In this document: piece by piece, positions 9,490 to 17,653 of the stretch
Layout of the letters: every line of letters starts with the position of its first letter
Position numbering within the stretch: position 1 is the first letter of the stretch
Origin: an uncultured Alistipes sp.
GTDB lineage: Bacteria > Bacteroidota > Bacteroidia > Bacteroidales > Rikenellaceae
Reading direction: 5' to 3'
DNA length: 37,343 bases
NCBI GenBank assembly: GCA_944326035.1
Contig: CALVCS010000013.1
Location: 1 to 37,343 of the forward strand
Notes under the pieces: model-generated
The model's input: only the letters and a program-made list of their open reading frames with translations
Databases searched by the model: none
What the model was told of the DNA's origin: nothing
Program-made: the position numbers and the translations under genes

Positions 9490-10731
9490 TTATTCCTCTC
9501 GAATGGCATCGATCGCTTTAATTTTCAGGGCGCGCAAGGTCGGTAAGATGCCGGCCGCCACCCCCGACACGATCAGGATAAACAAGGCTAACAATCCCAT
9601 ATTAAACGAGATAGACGGTGGAGCAAAGAGTTCGTTACCCTCTCCCATGTTCCGGGCAATCCCCTCCAGCACAAACACCCCCAACACAAATCCCAGCATA
9701 CCGGACATAAAGGTCAACACGATACTTTCGCTCATGAGTTGTTTCAGAATGGTCATCGGTTTGGCTCCCAGGGCTCGTCGGACCCCGATTTCCCGGGTAC
9801 GTTCCCGCACCGTGACCAGCATAATGTTGCTAATGCCGACAATGCCCGACAACAACGCTCCCAAGCCTACGATCCAGATCAACAGATTGACCCCCAGAAT
9901 CAAACTCTGAAACATCTGAAACATCTCCTGGACATTGTAGCTGAGGACCGCCTTGTCATCATTGGGCGCGATGTCATGGGCCTCCCGCAGAATATTTTTC
10001 ACCTCCTCTTCGACCATTGCCGCATCGACCCCGGCCTTCCCCGTACAGAACAGTTGGTGGATCTTATCGCCCCGCGAAAACGTATACCGCATAGTCGTAA
10101 AGGGGATATAGAACGATTCATCCTCCACATCGTCTCCGCCGATCACCCGCCGGGCAACCCCGACGACCTGAAAATAGATCCCCTTGACACGGATATACGC
10201 GCCCAAGGGATTCTCTCCGGGATCGAACAGCGTTTCGTAGACACTCGGACTGATCACACACACTTTCCGCCGATACTGGACATCCATGTCGTTAATCAGG
10301 CGGCCGTACATCACCACCTGCGGATAGACCACAAACTGTGCCGGCAATACCCCGCTGATGTTATAGGTTCCCGACTTCATGCCGCGGACCACATTCTTAT
10401 CGGTATAGGCCCCGTAGAGCACCGGTGCGATCTGATCCACCGTCCGTGCCTTCTGACGAATCCGCGCCAGGTCATGCGAATTCATCTCCCAGAAACGACC
10501 TTTCCGATAACCGTGGTACGGTTCTCCGGTCCGGCCTGCCATAAACAGACACGTATTGGGGGTGATGCCTTCCAACGTCCGATGGATGCCGTCCCGAAAG
10601 CCATTCCCCAGCCCCAACAGCAAAACCAGCATCAGGATCCCCCAAAAGATCCCAAATCCCGTCAACACGCTCCGCCACTTGTTGCGTGTGATGGTGATCC
10701 ATATCTCCTGCCAGTTATCCAGATCGAACAT
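9490..10731 (-). CDS. MacB-type ABC transporter permease (second of two)
   Basis: 413 residues. A cytoplasmic N-terminal segment (FDLDNWQEIWITITRNKWRS) leads into the first membrane helix, then a large periplasmic MacB core domain of about 220 residues, then three C-terminal helices. VTVRERTREIGVRRALGAKP is the hallmark coupling segment between helices 2 and 3 of the FtsX/MacB permease fold. It ends with ALKIKAIDAIREE. It is a paralogue of the upstream permease (10832-12079) and probably pairs with it as a heterodimer. Such machines transmit ATP-driven motion across the membrane to expel molecules from the periplasm through TolC. The gap to the first permease gene is about 100 nt. Confidence 0.93.
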   Translation of the reverse strand: MFDLDNWQEIWITITRNKWRSVLTGFGIFWGILMLVLLLGLGNGFRDGIHRTLEGITPNTCLFMAGRTGEPYHGYRKGRFWEMNSHDLARIRQKARTVDQIAPVLYGAYTDKNVVRGMKSGTYNISGVLPAQFVVYPQVVMYGRLINDMDVQYRRKVCVISPSVYETLFDPGENPLGAYIRVKGIYFQVVGVARRVIGGDDVEDESFYIPFTTMRYTFSRGDKIHQLFCTGKAGVDAAMVEEEVKNILREAHDIAPNDDKAVLSYNVQEMFQMFQSLILGVNLLIWIVGLGALLSGIVGISNIMLVTVRERTREIGVRRALGAKPMTILKQLMSESIVLTFMSGMLGFVLGVFVLEGIARNMGEGNELFAPPSISFNMGLLALFILIVSGVAAGILPTLRALKIKAIDAIREE

Positions 10732-10831
10732 CGTTCTTCGAATAGATTTACCTCCTTTATGCTACTTCCGTTTCCCGGTTTTCTCGTTCCGGACACCGGA
10801 TCTGTCCTCCGCTGCCCTTCGCCGCTTCCGA

Positions 10832-12079
10832 TCACTCGGCCCGCATCGCTTCGATGGGTCGTACCCGAGCCGCTCGGAGGGCCGGTACCAGACCCGCTAT
10901 TACCCCACTGATAATCAACAAAATCGTAGCCCCGAAAACCGTTCCCAGATCGACGGTCGGATCCTTGAAGACCGTGATCATATTTTGGGTCGACTGTTGG
11001 GCCATCCAGGCCGACACCCCTTCGGTCAGCCCCACCCCCACCACAATGCCGATATAGCCCGCCGCCGTGGTGATCAGAATCGCCTCGAGAATAATCAAAC
11101 TCAAAATTGACCAGGGTGTGGCACCGATCGCCTTGCGGATACCGATCTCCCGGGTCCGCTCCTTGACGGTGATGAGCATGATGTTCCCCACCCCTACGAT
11201 CCCCGCCATCAACGAAGCGATCCCTACCAGGAGGACAAACAGCCGGATAAGGGTAAAAATCTGTTGGGTTTGTATGGCATTTCCCGCGGTATTATTCACC
11301 CACAAGGCCGACCGATCAGCGGGATCGAACGTATGGAGTTTTCCCATCTTCTCGCGCAAACGTTGAATAAACGCTTCGTTTTCCTGCCAGGTTCCGACCT
11401 GCCGCAGGGTGAAATCGATCTGATCGACGCCATACCCACCCTTATAAAGGCGCTGAGCGGTGGTCCAAGGCACATACACCGAGGTGGTCCAGAACTGATT
11501 CGCCCCATCATAGATCCCCACGACCCGATAGGCGATATTCCCCTGCAGCACATATTTCCCCAGAGGGTCTTCCTCCTTGAACAACACCCGGGCCGCTTCC
11601 GGACTGAGCACCATCACTTTCTTGCAACGATCGATGTCCATCTGATTCAAAAAACGTCCCTGTCCGGGCAGGATCCGGATCTGATTGATCTTCGCAAAGT
11701 CGGGCGCTACGCCCTGAAGGGTCCAGTTCCCGTACTCATCCCCATATGAGAGGGTGACACTCTTTCGAATCGATACCGAAAAAAATTCCCGTTCAGGCAG
11801 GCGATCGATCAGGTCATAATCCCGATCGTCGAAACGGATGCGTCGATTCGACGGCATCCCGCCATAAGGCCGGGAGGTCCACCCCGGATACAAAGTGACC
11901 GCATTGACGGCTCGCCCCGAAAAGTTGGACATCACGCCATTGCGCAAACCATTCCCCGAGGCCAACAACACAATGAGCATAAAAATTCCCCACGCCACCG
12001 CAAATCCGGTCAAAGCGGTTCGCATTTTGTTTTTACGAATCGTTCCCCAGATTTCACGGAAAGCATCGAAATCGAACAT
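10832..12079 (-). CDS. MacB-type ABC transporter permease (first of two)
   Basis: 415 residues with the same layout as its downstream paralogue: N-terminal FDFDAFREIWGTIRKNKMRT, membrane helix 1, periplasmic core domain, then three helices including the conserved VKERTREIGIRKAIGATPWS. It ends ALRAARVRPIEAMRAE, as is usual for this family. Only 2 nt separate it from the ATPase stop, indicating tight coupling. Two different permeases with one ATPase are common in Bacteroidota exporters of this type. The substrate (antimicrobial, lipid or peptide) cannot be inferred. Confidence 0.93.
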   Translation of the reverse strand: MFDFDAFREIWGTIRKNKMRTALTGFAVAWGIFMLIVLLASGNGLRNGVMSNFSGRAVNAVTLYPGWTSRPYGGMPSNRRIRFDDRDYDLIDRLPEREFFSVSIRKSVTLSYGDEYGNWTLQGVAPDFAKINQIRILPGQGRFLNQMDIDRCKKVMVLSPEAARVLFKEEDPLGKYVLQGNIAYRVVGIYDGANQFWTTSVYVPWTTAQRLYKGGYGVDQIDFTLRQVGTWQENEAFIQRLREKMGKLHTFDPADRSALWVNNTAGNAIQTQQIFTLIRLFVLLVGIASLMAGIVGVGNIMLITVKERTREIGIRKAIGATPWSILSLIILEAILITTAAGYIGIVVGVGLTEGVSAWMAQQSTQNMITVFKDPTVDLGTVFGATILLIISGVIAGLVPALRAARVRPIEAMRAE

Positions 12080-12081
12080 CT

Positions 12082-12783
12082 TTACAGGGAGATAACTGGA
12101 TGAGTATTCCGTTGATCGGTGCCGATCACCCCATCCCGAATATGAATAATGCGGTCGGTGGCTGCCGCTACGGCAGGTTCATGTGTCACGATCAACATCG
12201 TGATTCCGTCCGTACGATTGATCTCGCGCAGCAGCGCCATCATTTCGGCCGAGGTCTTACTGTCGAGCGCCCCCGTCGGTTCATCCGCCAGGATAATCTG
12301 CGGTCGGGCAATCAAGGCCCGAGCGATCGCCACGCGTTGTTTCTGCCCACCCGAGAGTTCATTGGGCAGGTGATCGGCATGGTCTTTCAGCCCCATTTTA
12401 TCGAGGTACTCCAGGGCCAAAGCGTTACGGCGTTTGCGGCTCACCCCCTGATAATAGAGCGGCAAGGCCACATTTTCCATCGCATTCTTAAACGAGATCA
12501 GGTTGAAGGACTGAAACACAAAACCGATTTTTCGATTGCGCAATTCGGCCGCCCGTGTTTCGCTCAAGTTATTGATTAACAGATCGTCCAGAAAATAGGC
12601 TCCGGTATCGTAATTATCCAAGATGCCCAAAATATTGAGCAATGTCGATTTTCCCGAACCCGAAGCGCCCATAATCGAGATGAATTCGCCTCGTTCCACC
12701 GTCAGATGGATTCCTTTTAAGACATGGAGCGGAGAGGCTCCATAATAGGTCTTATTCAGATCGTGAATCCGGATAATAGGCAT
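12082..12783 (-). CDS. ABC transporter ATP-binding protein (MacB/LolD type)
   Basis: 233 residues with all ABC ATPase motifs: Walker A GASGSGKST (39-47), Q-loop VFQSFNLI, signature LSGGQKQRVAIARAL, Walker B IILADEPTGALD and H-loop VTHEP. It belongs to the LolD/MacB/FtsE-like subgroup, consistent with the following permeases. It is the first gene of the minus-strand efflux operon ATPase-permease-permease-adaptor-TolC. Its C-terminus is short, with no extra domain. Confidence 0.95.
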   Translation of the reverse strand: MPIIRIHDLNKTYYGASPLHVLKGIHLTVERGEFISIMGASGSGKSTLLNILGILDNYDTGAYFLDDLLINNLSETRAAELRNRKIGFVFQSFNLISFKNAMENVALPLYYQGVSRKRRNALALEYLDKMGLKDHADHLPNELSGGQKQRVAIARALIARPQIILADEPTGALDSKTSAEMMALLREINRTDGITMLIVTHEPAVAAATDRIIHIRDGVIGTDQRNTHPVISL

Positions 12784-12811
12784 ACAACCGTGACGTTACA
12801 GATAAGAAATT

Positions 12812-12828
12812 AGGCCTTTAAAAGGCCT
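12812..12828. repeat. small palindrome in the efflux-operon leader
   Basis: AGGCCTT, a 3-nt spacer, then AAGGCCT. It sits 29 nt upstream of the ATPase start and between that start and the putative -7 element, a position suitable for a repressor site or leader hairpin. No regulator gene is adjacent. Confidence 0.4.
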
Positions 12829-13097
12829 TCAATATAGATTTAAAGATAGATCTATTTTTTCAGAAAAACAACTCGATTTCTCCTTTTCCGTCCCTGCACG
12901 AGCGGCGTTTCGCCCTCCCGGCTGACTGCTCGAAAGAGCCCAATCGGCCTTTCTTCCCTTCGAACACCCTCCGGCTCCCTACGCGTCGCAAACAAGTATG
13001 TAAATCAAGTAGTTACGATATTTACACCCCATTTTTATGCCCTGAATCGTGAAACTTTAATTTATTTCTCAAATTTACAATCAAATTATAACACCAC

Positions 13098-13156
13098 GAT
13101 CGATCGTTATTTTACTCCCTGAACAAATTGGATAAAATAGTGATCGATCTTTATTT
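13098..13156 (+). repeat. direct repeat of a GATCGATC-led 15-mer
   Basis: GATCGATCGTTATTT (13098-13112) and GATCGATCTTTATTT (13142-13156) differ at one base and are spaced 44 nt start to start. They lie just beyond the 3' end of the HAD-domain gene, at the left edge of the accessory region. They could be protein-binding or recombination-linked sites; function unknown. Confidence 0.55.
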
Positions 13157-13200
13157 AGGTGGTAGTGCGGAAAGTCCGTATCAGAGGAAATCATTTTGAG

Positions 13201-13707
13201 CTATTTTATATAGCCCGCTTTTCGAGCATCCGCCGGCGTAAGGTCTGTTTCCGGATTTATGCGGACCAGGCGGGAGGCCTGCTGCAGCAGAAAGTCCTCC
13301 TCATCATCCAAAATGACATAAGATGCATCCGGCTCGGCATGTCGGGTCAGCCACTCGGCAATTTCAAGGCCCCGGCAACCCAGCGTGAAGCCCATAAAGG
13401 GTTCTGCTTGTGGCGAGGTACGATAGGTGCCGAACATGTAAAATGGAGTTATGTCGGTCACCTCGCCCGGCAGCGAACGGCTGCGCCAGAGGTTGCGCAT
13501 GGCCGCAATCCCAGCCGTGCGCCACGAAGAGGTGATCACGAGCCGTGCACCGCTTCGTTCCAGCAGCATCCGCAGAGCATCGACCGCCTGCGGATCAAAC
13601 CGGGGGCCTAAGGCATCCCGGAGCGTTTCGCCCCGAGCCTGCAACTCCTGCTGATAGCGTCCCGTATTGAGAACGCCATCGAAATCCAGAAAAATAAATC
13701 GTTCCAC
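13201..13707 (-). CDS. HAD-fold hydrolase of the HAD_SAK (RNA-repair-associated) type
   Basis: 168 residues. HAD motif I is FLDFDGVLN near the start, with the nucleophile aspartate and the second Asp two residues later; motif II is LVITSSWR with the Ser typical of the family; motif III/IV is YVILDDEEDF. The short cap-less layout and TSSW signature match the HAD domain found in Swiss-army-knife RNA repair proteins and in many stand-alone bacterial proteins of unknown role; substrates are probably phosphorylated nucleic-acid ends or small phosphates. It is divergent from the WYL regulator with 120 nt between starts. Alternative: a general phosphatase. Confidence 0.8.
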   Translation of the reverse strand: MERFIFLDFDGVLNTGRYQQELQARGETLRDALGPRFDPQAVDALRMLLERSGARLVITSSWRTAGIAAMRNLWRSRSLPGEVTDITPFYMFGTYRTSPQAEPFMGFTLGCRGLEIAEWLTRHAEPDASYVILDDEEDFLLQQASRLVRINPETDLTPADARKAGYIK

Positions 13708-13803
13708 ATCATACTATACGAACGAGCCTGGAAAAAGAATACAGGCATTTTCAAAAACACGAATTTTCCAGCAACTGCACCCTCTTTTTGCACAGCATCC
13801 GCT

Positions 13804-13811
13804 TATCTTTG
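13804..13811 (+). promoter_or_regulatory. -7 promoter element for the WYL regulator operon
   Basis: TATCTTTG matches TAnnTTTG exactly and lies 16 nt before the ATG at 13828, implying a very short leader. Confidence 0.65.
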
Positions 13812-13827
13812 TGAAAAAGATCCGGAC

Positions 13828-14750
13828 ATGAGTTCCACAACACTTCGCCGCAAAGACAAATACGCCCGTTATATGTGGCTGATTGACACAATTCGTCGGC
13901 ATGACCGCTGTATGTTGCAGGAGATCGACCGTCGGTGGCGACAGGAGGAGACGCTGAATCCCGACGGGGCTCCCCTCTCGCGCCGCACCTTTCAGCAACA
14001 CAAGGAGGCGATCAATGCCATGGATTTCGGCGTGGAGATCGTCTGCACGGGTAATCGCTACTATTCGGTCTGCCTCGACGACCACAATCCGCTGGGTGTC
14101 TGGATGTGGCAAACCCTCTCGTTGCGGTTGATGCTTGCGGAAAGCCGGACACTCAACGAGCGGATCATCACCGAAGAGATTCCTTCGGCCGACCGCTGGC
14201 TCCATCCGATCCTCTCCGCCCTGCGCGAAAACCGGCGACTGCAAATCACCTACCGTCTGTTCGGGAAGGATCTGTTCGAGAAGGAAGAGTTCACGCTACT
14301 GCTATCCCCCTACTTTGTGCAGATGAGCGACCGCCGCTGGTATGTATTTGGATTGCGGGAGGACGAAACATCGCTGAAGGCCTATGCGCTGGATCGGATC
14401 CTGGCGTGCGAGCCCTCGGAGGAGACCTTTACCCCCCCCGAAACCTTCTCCGCCGGGGAGTGCCTACAGCAGCACGGCATCGGGCAATACGAAGCCATTC
14501 CTGAGACGGAAATCGTAGTAAGAGCATACAAACTGAGGCCGACCGTCTGCGCACGTTGCCACTCCATCCGAGCCAGCAGGAGACGAAAACCGACGTGGAA
14601 TGGGCGGAATTCACCTTCACGCTGCGTCCAACGAGCCGCTTTGTCGGCGAGTTGCTTGCCAGCGGAATCTACGTCAAGGTGCTGTCGCCTCGTTGGATAC
14701 AGCAACGGATGAAAGAGACTGCCGATAAAATAGCCGAATACTATAAATAG
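13828..14750 (+). pseudogene. WYL-domain transcriptional regulator, frameshifted as written
   Basis: From the ATG at 13828 the protein opens with a DeoR-like winged-helix region (LIDTIRRHDRCMLQEID, SRRTFQQHKEAI), then a WYL domain (RRWYVFGLREDETSLKAYAL at about 170-190). The frame turns to nonsense after residue 235 (RAYK). The -1 frame resumes exactly where expected (TEADRLRTLPLHPSQQ and on) through the WYL C-terminal extension to TAG 14748-14750. The total length of 923 nt is one short of 308 codons; adding one A to the AAA at 14530-14532 restores a ~307-residue protein. WYL regulators sense nucleic acids or nucleotides and often control defence genes. The next gene begins 8 nt downstream. 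Either a real lesion or a sequence error. Confidence 0.8.
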
Positions 14751-14758
14751 TCCCTATC

Positions 14759-15420
14759 ATGAAAAACCTGAACACTCTGTTTGGCCTGTTGACCGACTGG
14801 CGGCAGCTCCCCGCCTATCAGCTGGAACGCCGGGCCAACATCTTCTTTGCCCTCTATCTGGAGGACCTGCTCACCTACTGCGGCTACTTCGCCGAGGGGG
14901 ATCGGCTGACGGTCATCCCGGAGTTCCCGGCCAAGCAGGAATACATGAACCTCTCGGACCGGATCGACTACATGGTCGCTTCGGATGACAAGATGGTCTA
15001 TGTCGAGTTGAAGACCGACAACCATTCCATTCGTGCGGAACAAGCCCTCTACCTCCACAAAATCCAGCAGAAAAGCTCTCTGAGGTCTTTTCGGATATTA
15101 TCTCTATTTACGAAACGACCACGGCCCGCACCAAATACCGGCATCTGATTGAGAAACTCGACCGGTGGATCGAATATACGGACGCACGGCTTGTCAAAGA
15201 GCGTTGCCGCCTGAAAGAGGCAGCCATTGTAAAAATCCACTCGGTCGAAGTCGTCTACCTGCTCCCCACGTCGCAACCCATCCGGAGCGAGCAATATGAA
15301 CACCGGTGCATCGGTTTCAAGACATTGATCGAGATGCTCAACCTGCCGCGCTATGATGACGATCCCATCGCCCGACGGTTTGCCGAGGCTCTTACGGAGT
15401 GGGCCGAGCATCCGGTCTGA
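14759..15420 (+). pseudogene. PD-(D/E)XK nuclease-like protein, frameshifted as written
   Basis: The first ~104 residues contain RIDYMVASDDKMVYVELKTD, which fits a PD-(D/E)XK core (D70, then E83-L-K85 in a hydrophobic strand). After IQQK the frame goes off; the -1 frame continues as KLSEVFSDIISIYETTTA through a helical C-terminal half to TGA 15418-15420. The 662-nt length is one short of 221 codons; one extra A in the AAAA run at 15070-15073 restores ~220 residues. The family assignment comes from the motif only; activity on DNA or RNA is inferred. It follows the WYL gene by 8 nt, so the two form a unit in which both members carry one-base lesions. Confidence 0.7.
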
Positions 15421-15444
15421 TCGATTTTTTTTGCAAAATTCGCC

Positions 15445-15480
15445 CCGTCTGCACATTCTTTTTGCGCAGACGGTTTTTTT
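15445..15480 (+). terminator. intrinsic terminator after the WYL/nuclease pair
   Basis: An 8-bp stem CCGTCTGC (15445-15452) with GCAGACGG (15466-15473), a 13-nt loop and seven T residues (15474-15480), 25 nt after the nuclease stop. It separates this pair from the DHH gene. Confidence 0.85.
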
Positions 15481-15509
15481 CTTTGCCGCATAAACCCATA
15501 TGATGCAAG

Positions 15510-16421
15510 ATGAAAGTTCTGATTTTCTATCATCCGGATGCGGACGGAATTACGGCAGCGGCCATCGTCCGCCATCCCTTGCAGCAACGATATGCCGGCG
15601 TTCGGTTTGAATATATCCGTCACGGCTACCTTTGCGAGGAGCGGCGCCTGCTGGAGCTGCACTCCGACGGCCATACGCAAATCTGGGCCGTCGATATCTC
15701 TTTCCGCCCGGAGACCACCCGGCGTCTGCAATGTGCATTCGGGTCGGATTTCGTCTGGATTGACCACCACATCTCCGCACTCGAAGCGTGGCGAGCCACC
15801 GGTTGGACGAATCCGGCCGGCATCCGCGACACGGCTCACTCGGCCGCATGGCTCACCTGGCACCACCTCTTCGCCGCACCGGCACCGCTTGCCGTGACTT
15901 GGGCCAACAAATACGACCTGTGGCAGCAGGATGCCGAATGGAATACACGGACCTGCCCCTGGCAGCTGGTCGTTACCCGTCGGTTCTCCACTCCGGAGCG
16001 CTTCGACCTGCGCGTCTTCTCTGATGAACGGTTGCTTGAAACCTATCTTCGTCGCTACGGACGGCCAATGTTTGCCTACGAACAGCACTTGCGCAGTCGG
16101 GAGGCTGGAGCTGTGCAGACGGTCATCCTGTCGCTCGATGGCAAGGACTATCGACTACTGTTTCTCAACTCGTCGCTGCGCGATTCGCAGACGCTAGCCG
16201 CATGGCATCATCACCACCCGGAGATCAACGTCGACGGGTATCTTGTCGGGCAGCTTGTTCCACCCCTGCGCTGGAAGTTGTCACTTTACGCCGTCGAAGA
16301 ATCCGGCATCAATGCCGCCCGGATCGCACAGCGGTTCTGCGGAGGCGGACACGCTTCCGCGGCCGGATTTACACTCACCCCTTTCCAATTCGAAAATCAC
16401 ATTAAACTTCTCCTAAGATGA
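15510..16421 (+). CDS. DHH/DHHA1-family phosphoesterase
   Basis: 303 residues. Motif I HPDADGITAAAIV (D10, D12), motif II VDIS (D62), the DHH triad at 85-87 (WIDHHIS), a later metal-site aspartate in ANKYDLW, and the DHHA1 C-terminal GGGHASAAGF (about 283-292). The family uses two Mn ions to cleave phosphodiester bonds in nanoRNA, pAp or cyclic dinucleotides. This member has the two core domains and no membrane or sensory extension, so a soluble nanoRNase-like or nucleotide-processing role is likely. Its position about 1 kb from a CBASS operon makes cyclic-nucleotide turnover conceivable, but that is only inference. Its stop overlaps the next start by 4 nt. Confidence 0.9.
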   Translation: MKVLIFYHPDADGITAAAIVRHPLQQRYAGVRFEYIRHGYLCEERRLLELHSDGHTQIWAVDISFRPETTRRLQCAFGSDFVWIDHHISALEAWRATGWTNPAGIRDTAHSAAWLTWHHLFAAPAPLAVTWANKYDLWQQDAEWNTRTCPWQLVVTRRFSTPERFDLRVFSDERLLETYLRRYGRPMFAYEQHLRSREAGAVQTVILSLDGKDYRLLFLNSSLRDSQTLAAWHHHHPEINVDGYLVGQLVPPLRWKLSLYAVEESGINAARIAQRFCGGGHASAAGFTLTPFQFENHIKLLLR

Positions 16422-17215
16422 AACACGACACGAAAACCACGACCATTGTCTCTACGCTGTTGAGCCGCTGCAAGCCCTATGTTTCCAAATGGCTCTACCG
16501 TCGGATGGGCGACCACTTTTTCAAGCGGAAGCAATACGCCCGGGCTCTTCTCTGCTATACGGGAACCATCCATCCCCAAGACCGTCTCCACTGCGGACGA
16601 CTGGGTATCTGCTACGGTAAGACCGGTAACGAAGAGCGCATGGAACACTTTCTCGCACGGGCAGCCGATTTGGGAAGTCGGGATGCTATGTCCCTTCTGG
16701 CGGAACACTTTTACACCGTGCACAACTCCGAAATGGCGGCATACTGGGCCCGGAGAATGCGCGCCGCCGGAATGGAGGAAGCCAAATATCTGCTGATCGG
16801 ATCTCTACAGGCGTTGGAGTGTTACGACGAGGAGTTGATCGATTTGCTGCAGGAGCTTGCGGAGCAGGGTGACCGCGAAGCCCGATTTGCATTGGGAACC
16901 TGGTATCTGGAGGGTAAAGGGGTCCCGCGGGACTATGCAAAGGCGATGGTCTGGTATCTGCTTGTAGCACGACAAGGGCACCCAACAGCCCAGAACAACG
17001 TCGGCTACATGTACGAGGAGAGGCTGATCTCGTTTTCCGATCCGGATATCGCGGCTGGATGGTATCTGCAGGCAGCATCAAATGGCTGCCGGTTGGGACA
17101 GGTGAATCTGGAGGAGTTTTACCGAAAAAAGAGCCAGAGATACTCTGGCTTTAGAGAATGCCGAGCCCCCAAATGGCGATCCGCCAATCGACCGATACTT
17201 TCTATAAACAATTAA
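16418..17215 (+). CDS. Sel1-like (TPR-related) repeat protein with an odd C-terminal tail
   Basis: 265 residues of alpha-helical repeats, clearest at about 148-235: AEQGDREARFALGTWYLEGK followed by GVPRDYAKAMVWYLLVARQG, then TAQNNVGYMYEE and DIAAGWYLQAASNGC, matching Sel1 repeat spacing. Sel1 proteins act as protein-binding scaffolds; no enzyme motif and no signal peptide are seen. It is coupled to the DHH gene by an ATGA overlap. The last ~25 residues (after YRKKS) lack repeat character and are encoded across a hairpin that fits a terminator for the opposite-strand CBASS operon. The original C-terminus may therefore have been replaced where the AT-rich segment begins. Confidence 0.8.
   Translation: MKHDTKTTTIVSTLLSRCKPYVSKWLYRRMGDHFFKRKQYARALLCYTGTIHPQDRLHCGRLGICYGKTGNEERMEHFLARAADLGSRDAMSLLAEHFYTVHNSEMAAYWARRMRAAGMEEAKYLLIGSLQALECYDEELIDLLQELAEQGDREARFALGTWYLEGKGVPRDYAKAMVWYLLVARQGHPTAQNNVGYMYEERLISFSDPDIAAGWYLQAASNGCRLGQVNLEEFYRKKSQRYSGFRECRAPKWRSANRPILSINN
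17125..17150 (-). terminator. intrinsic terminator of the CBASS operon (minus strand)
   Basis: Read on the minus strand: AGCCAGAG, loop TAT, CTCTGGCT, then C and six T residues (the plus-strand A run 17125-17130). It lies about 85 nt beyond the E2-like stop and inside the 3' end of the Sel1 reading frame. Confidence 0.7.
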
Positions 17216-17236
17216 AATTTTACGGCAGTTCAGTTC

Positions 17237-17653
17237 CTAATGAGGATGTATTCCTCCGCCACGCCATATGCCTGTTACTAACCAATATTCATAATGAAGC
17301 AACCACTCCGAGGCCCACGGGACAATGGTGTCAGCAATCATTTTGTCGGGGCTCCATTCTCGCGCTGGTCCATAATAAAGACAAAGTTGTTGCTTGACGT
17401 GATCGTAGACATGAGGCAGACGATGCGCACCGTCTGCCAATGCCAATGGTTTGGGAGATACGACGTACACCTTGGGGCTCTGGCCCAAGGTGTACACAAT
17501 TTTTATCTCGTAAACCAAACTTAACTCTGAAGGTTGCAGCGTAGTTCTCCATATCAGTCGATTCGTATGGATATCCATATAATTCTTAGAGTTGGGAAAG
17601 TAATGTTTCAACTTTCCCAACTGGACACTCAATGGAATAGCCCGATTACTCAT
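17237..17653 (-). CDS. E2-like (ubiquitin-conjugating-fold) protein of a short type II CBASS
   Basis: 138 residues using the ATG at 17653, which overlaps the CD-NTase stop by 8 nt. The core has E2 character: a beta-rich first half (LSLVYEIKIVYTLGQSPKVY), then PHVYDHVKQQLCLYYG with a candidate catalytic Cys at 91, followed by EWSPDKMIADTIVPWASEWL, the helix expected after the E2 active site. This is the E2-family order: His-Pro-like turn, CL, WSP, helix. Short type II CBASS loci encode an E2 without the E1 and JAB proteases and use it to attach the CD-NTase C-terminus to targets, raising its activity. It is third in the operon after cap5 and the CD-NTase. No E1 or JAB gene is nearby. Family fit is from motif reading. 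Confidence 0.75.
   Translation of the reverse strand: MSNRAIPLSVQLGKLKHYFPNSKNYMDIHTNRLIWRTTLQPSELSLVYEIKIVYTLGQSPKVYVVSPKPLALADGAHRLPHVYDHVKQQLCLYYGPAREWSPDKMIADTIVPWASEWLLHYEYWLVTGIWRGGGIHPH

Larger units (their letters stand above)
12784..13200. other. 417-bp intergenic region upstream of the efflux operon
   Basis: No credible gene was found. Near the ATPase start lies a short palindrome (7-bp arms AGGCCTT/AAGGCCT, 12812-12828) in the presumed 5' leader, and on the minus strand TATCTTTA (12841-12848), one base off the TAnnTTTG -7 element. Further right, two near-identical 15-mers (14/15) occur at 13098-13112 and 13142-13156. An AT-rich stretch at about 13010-13160 contrasts with the GC-rich surroundings and may mark the edge of the accessory region. 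Confidence 0.5.

Noticed and set aside
9739..10911. 390-residue antisense open frame over the efflux permease genes
   Set aside because: It is a high-GC mirror of two clearly conserved permeases and has no domain-like sequence.
14525..15080. Programmed -1 ribosomal frameshifting in the WYL and nuclease genes
   Set aside because: The sites (tac aaa ctg and cag aaa agc) do not fit the X-XXY-YYZ slippery pattern in the zero frame, and no strong downstream stem was seen; one-base deletions explain both.
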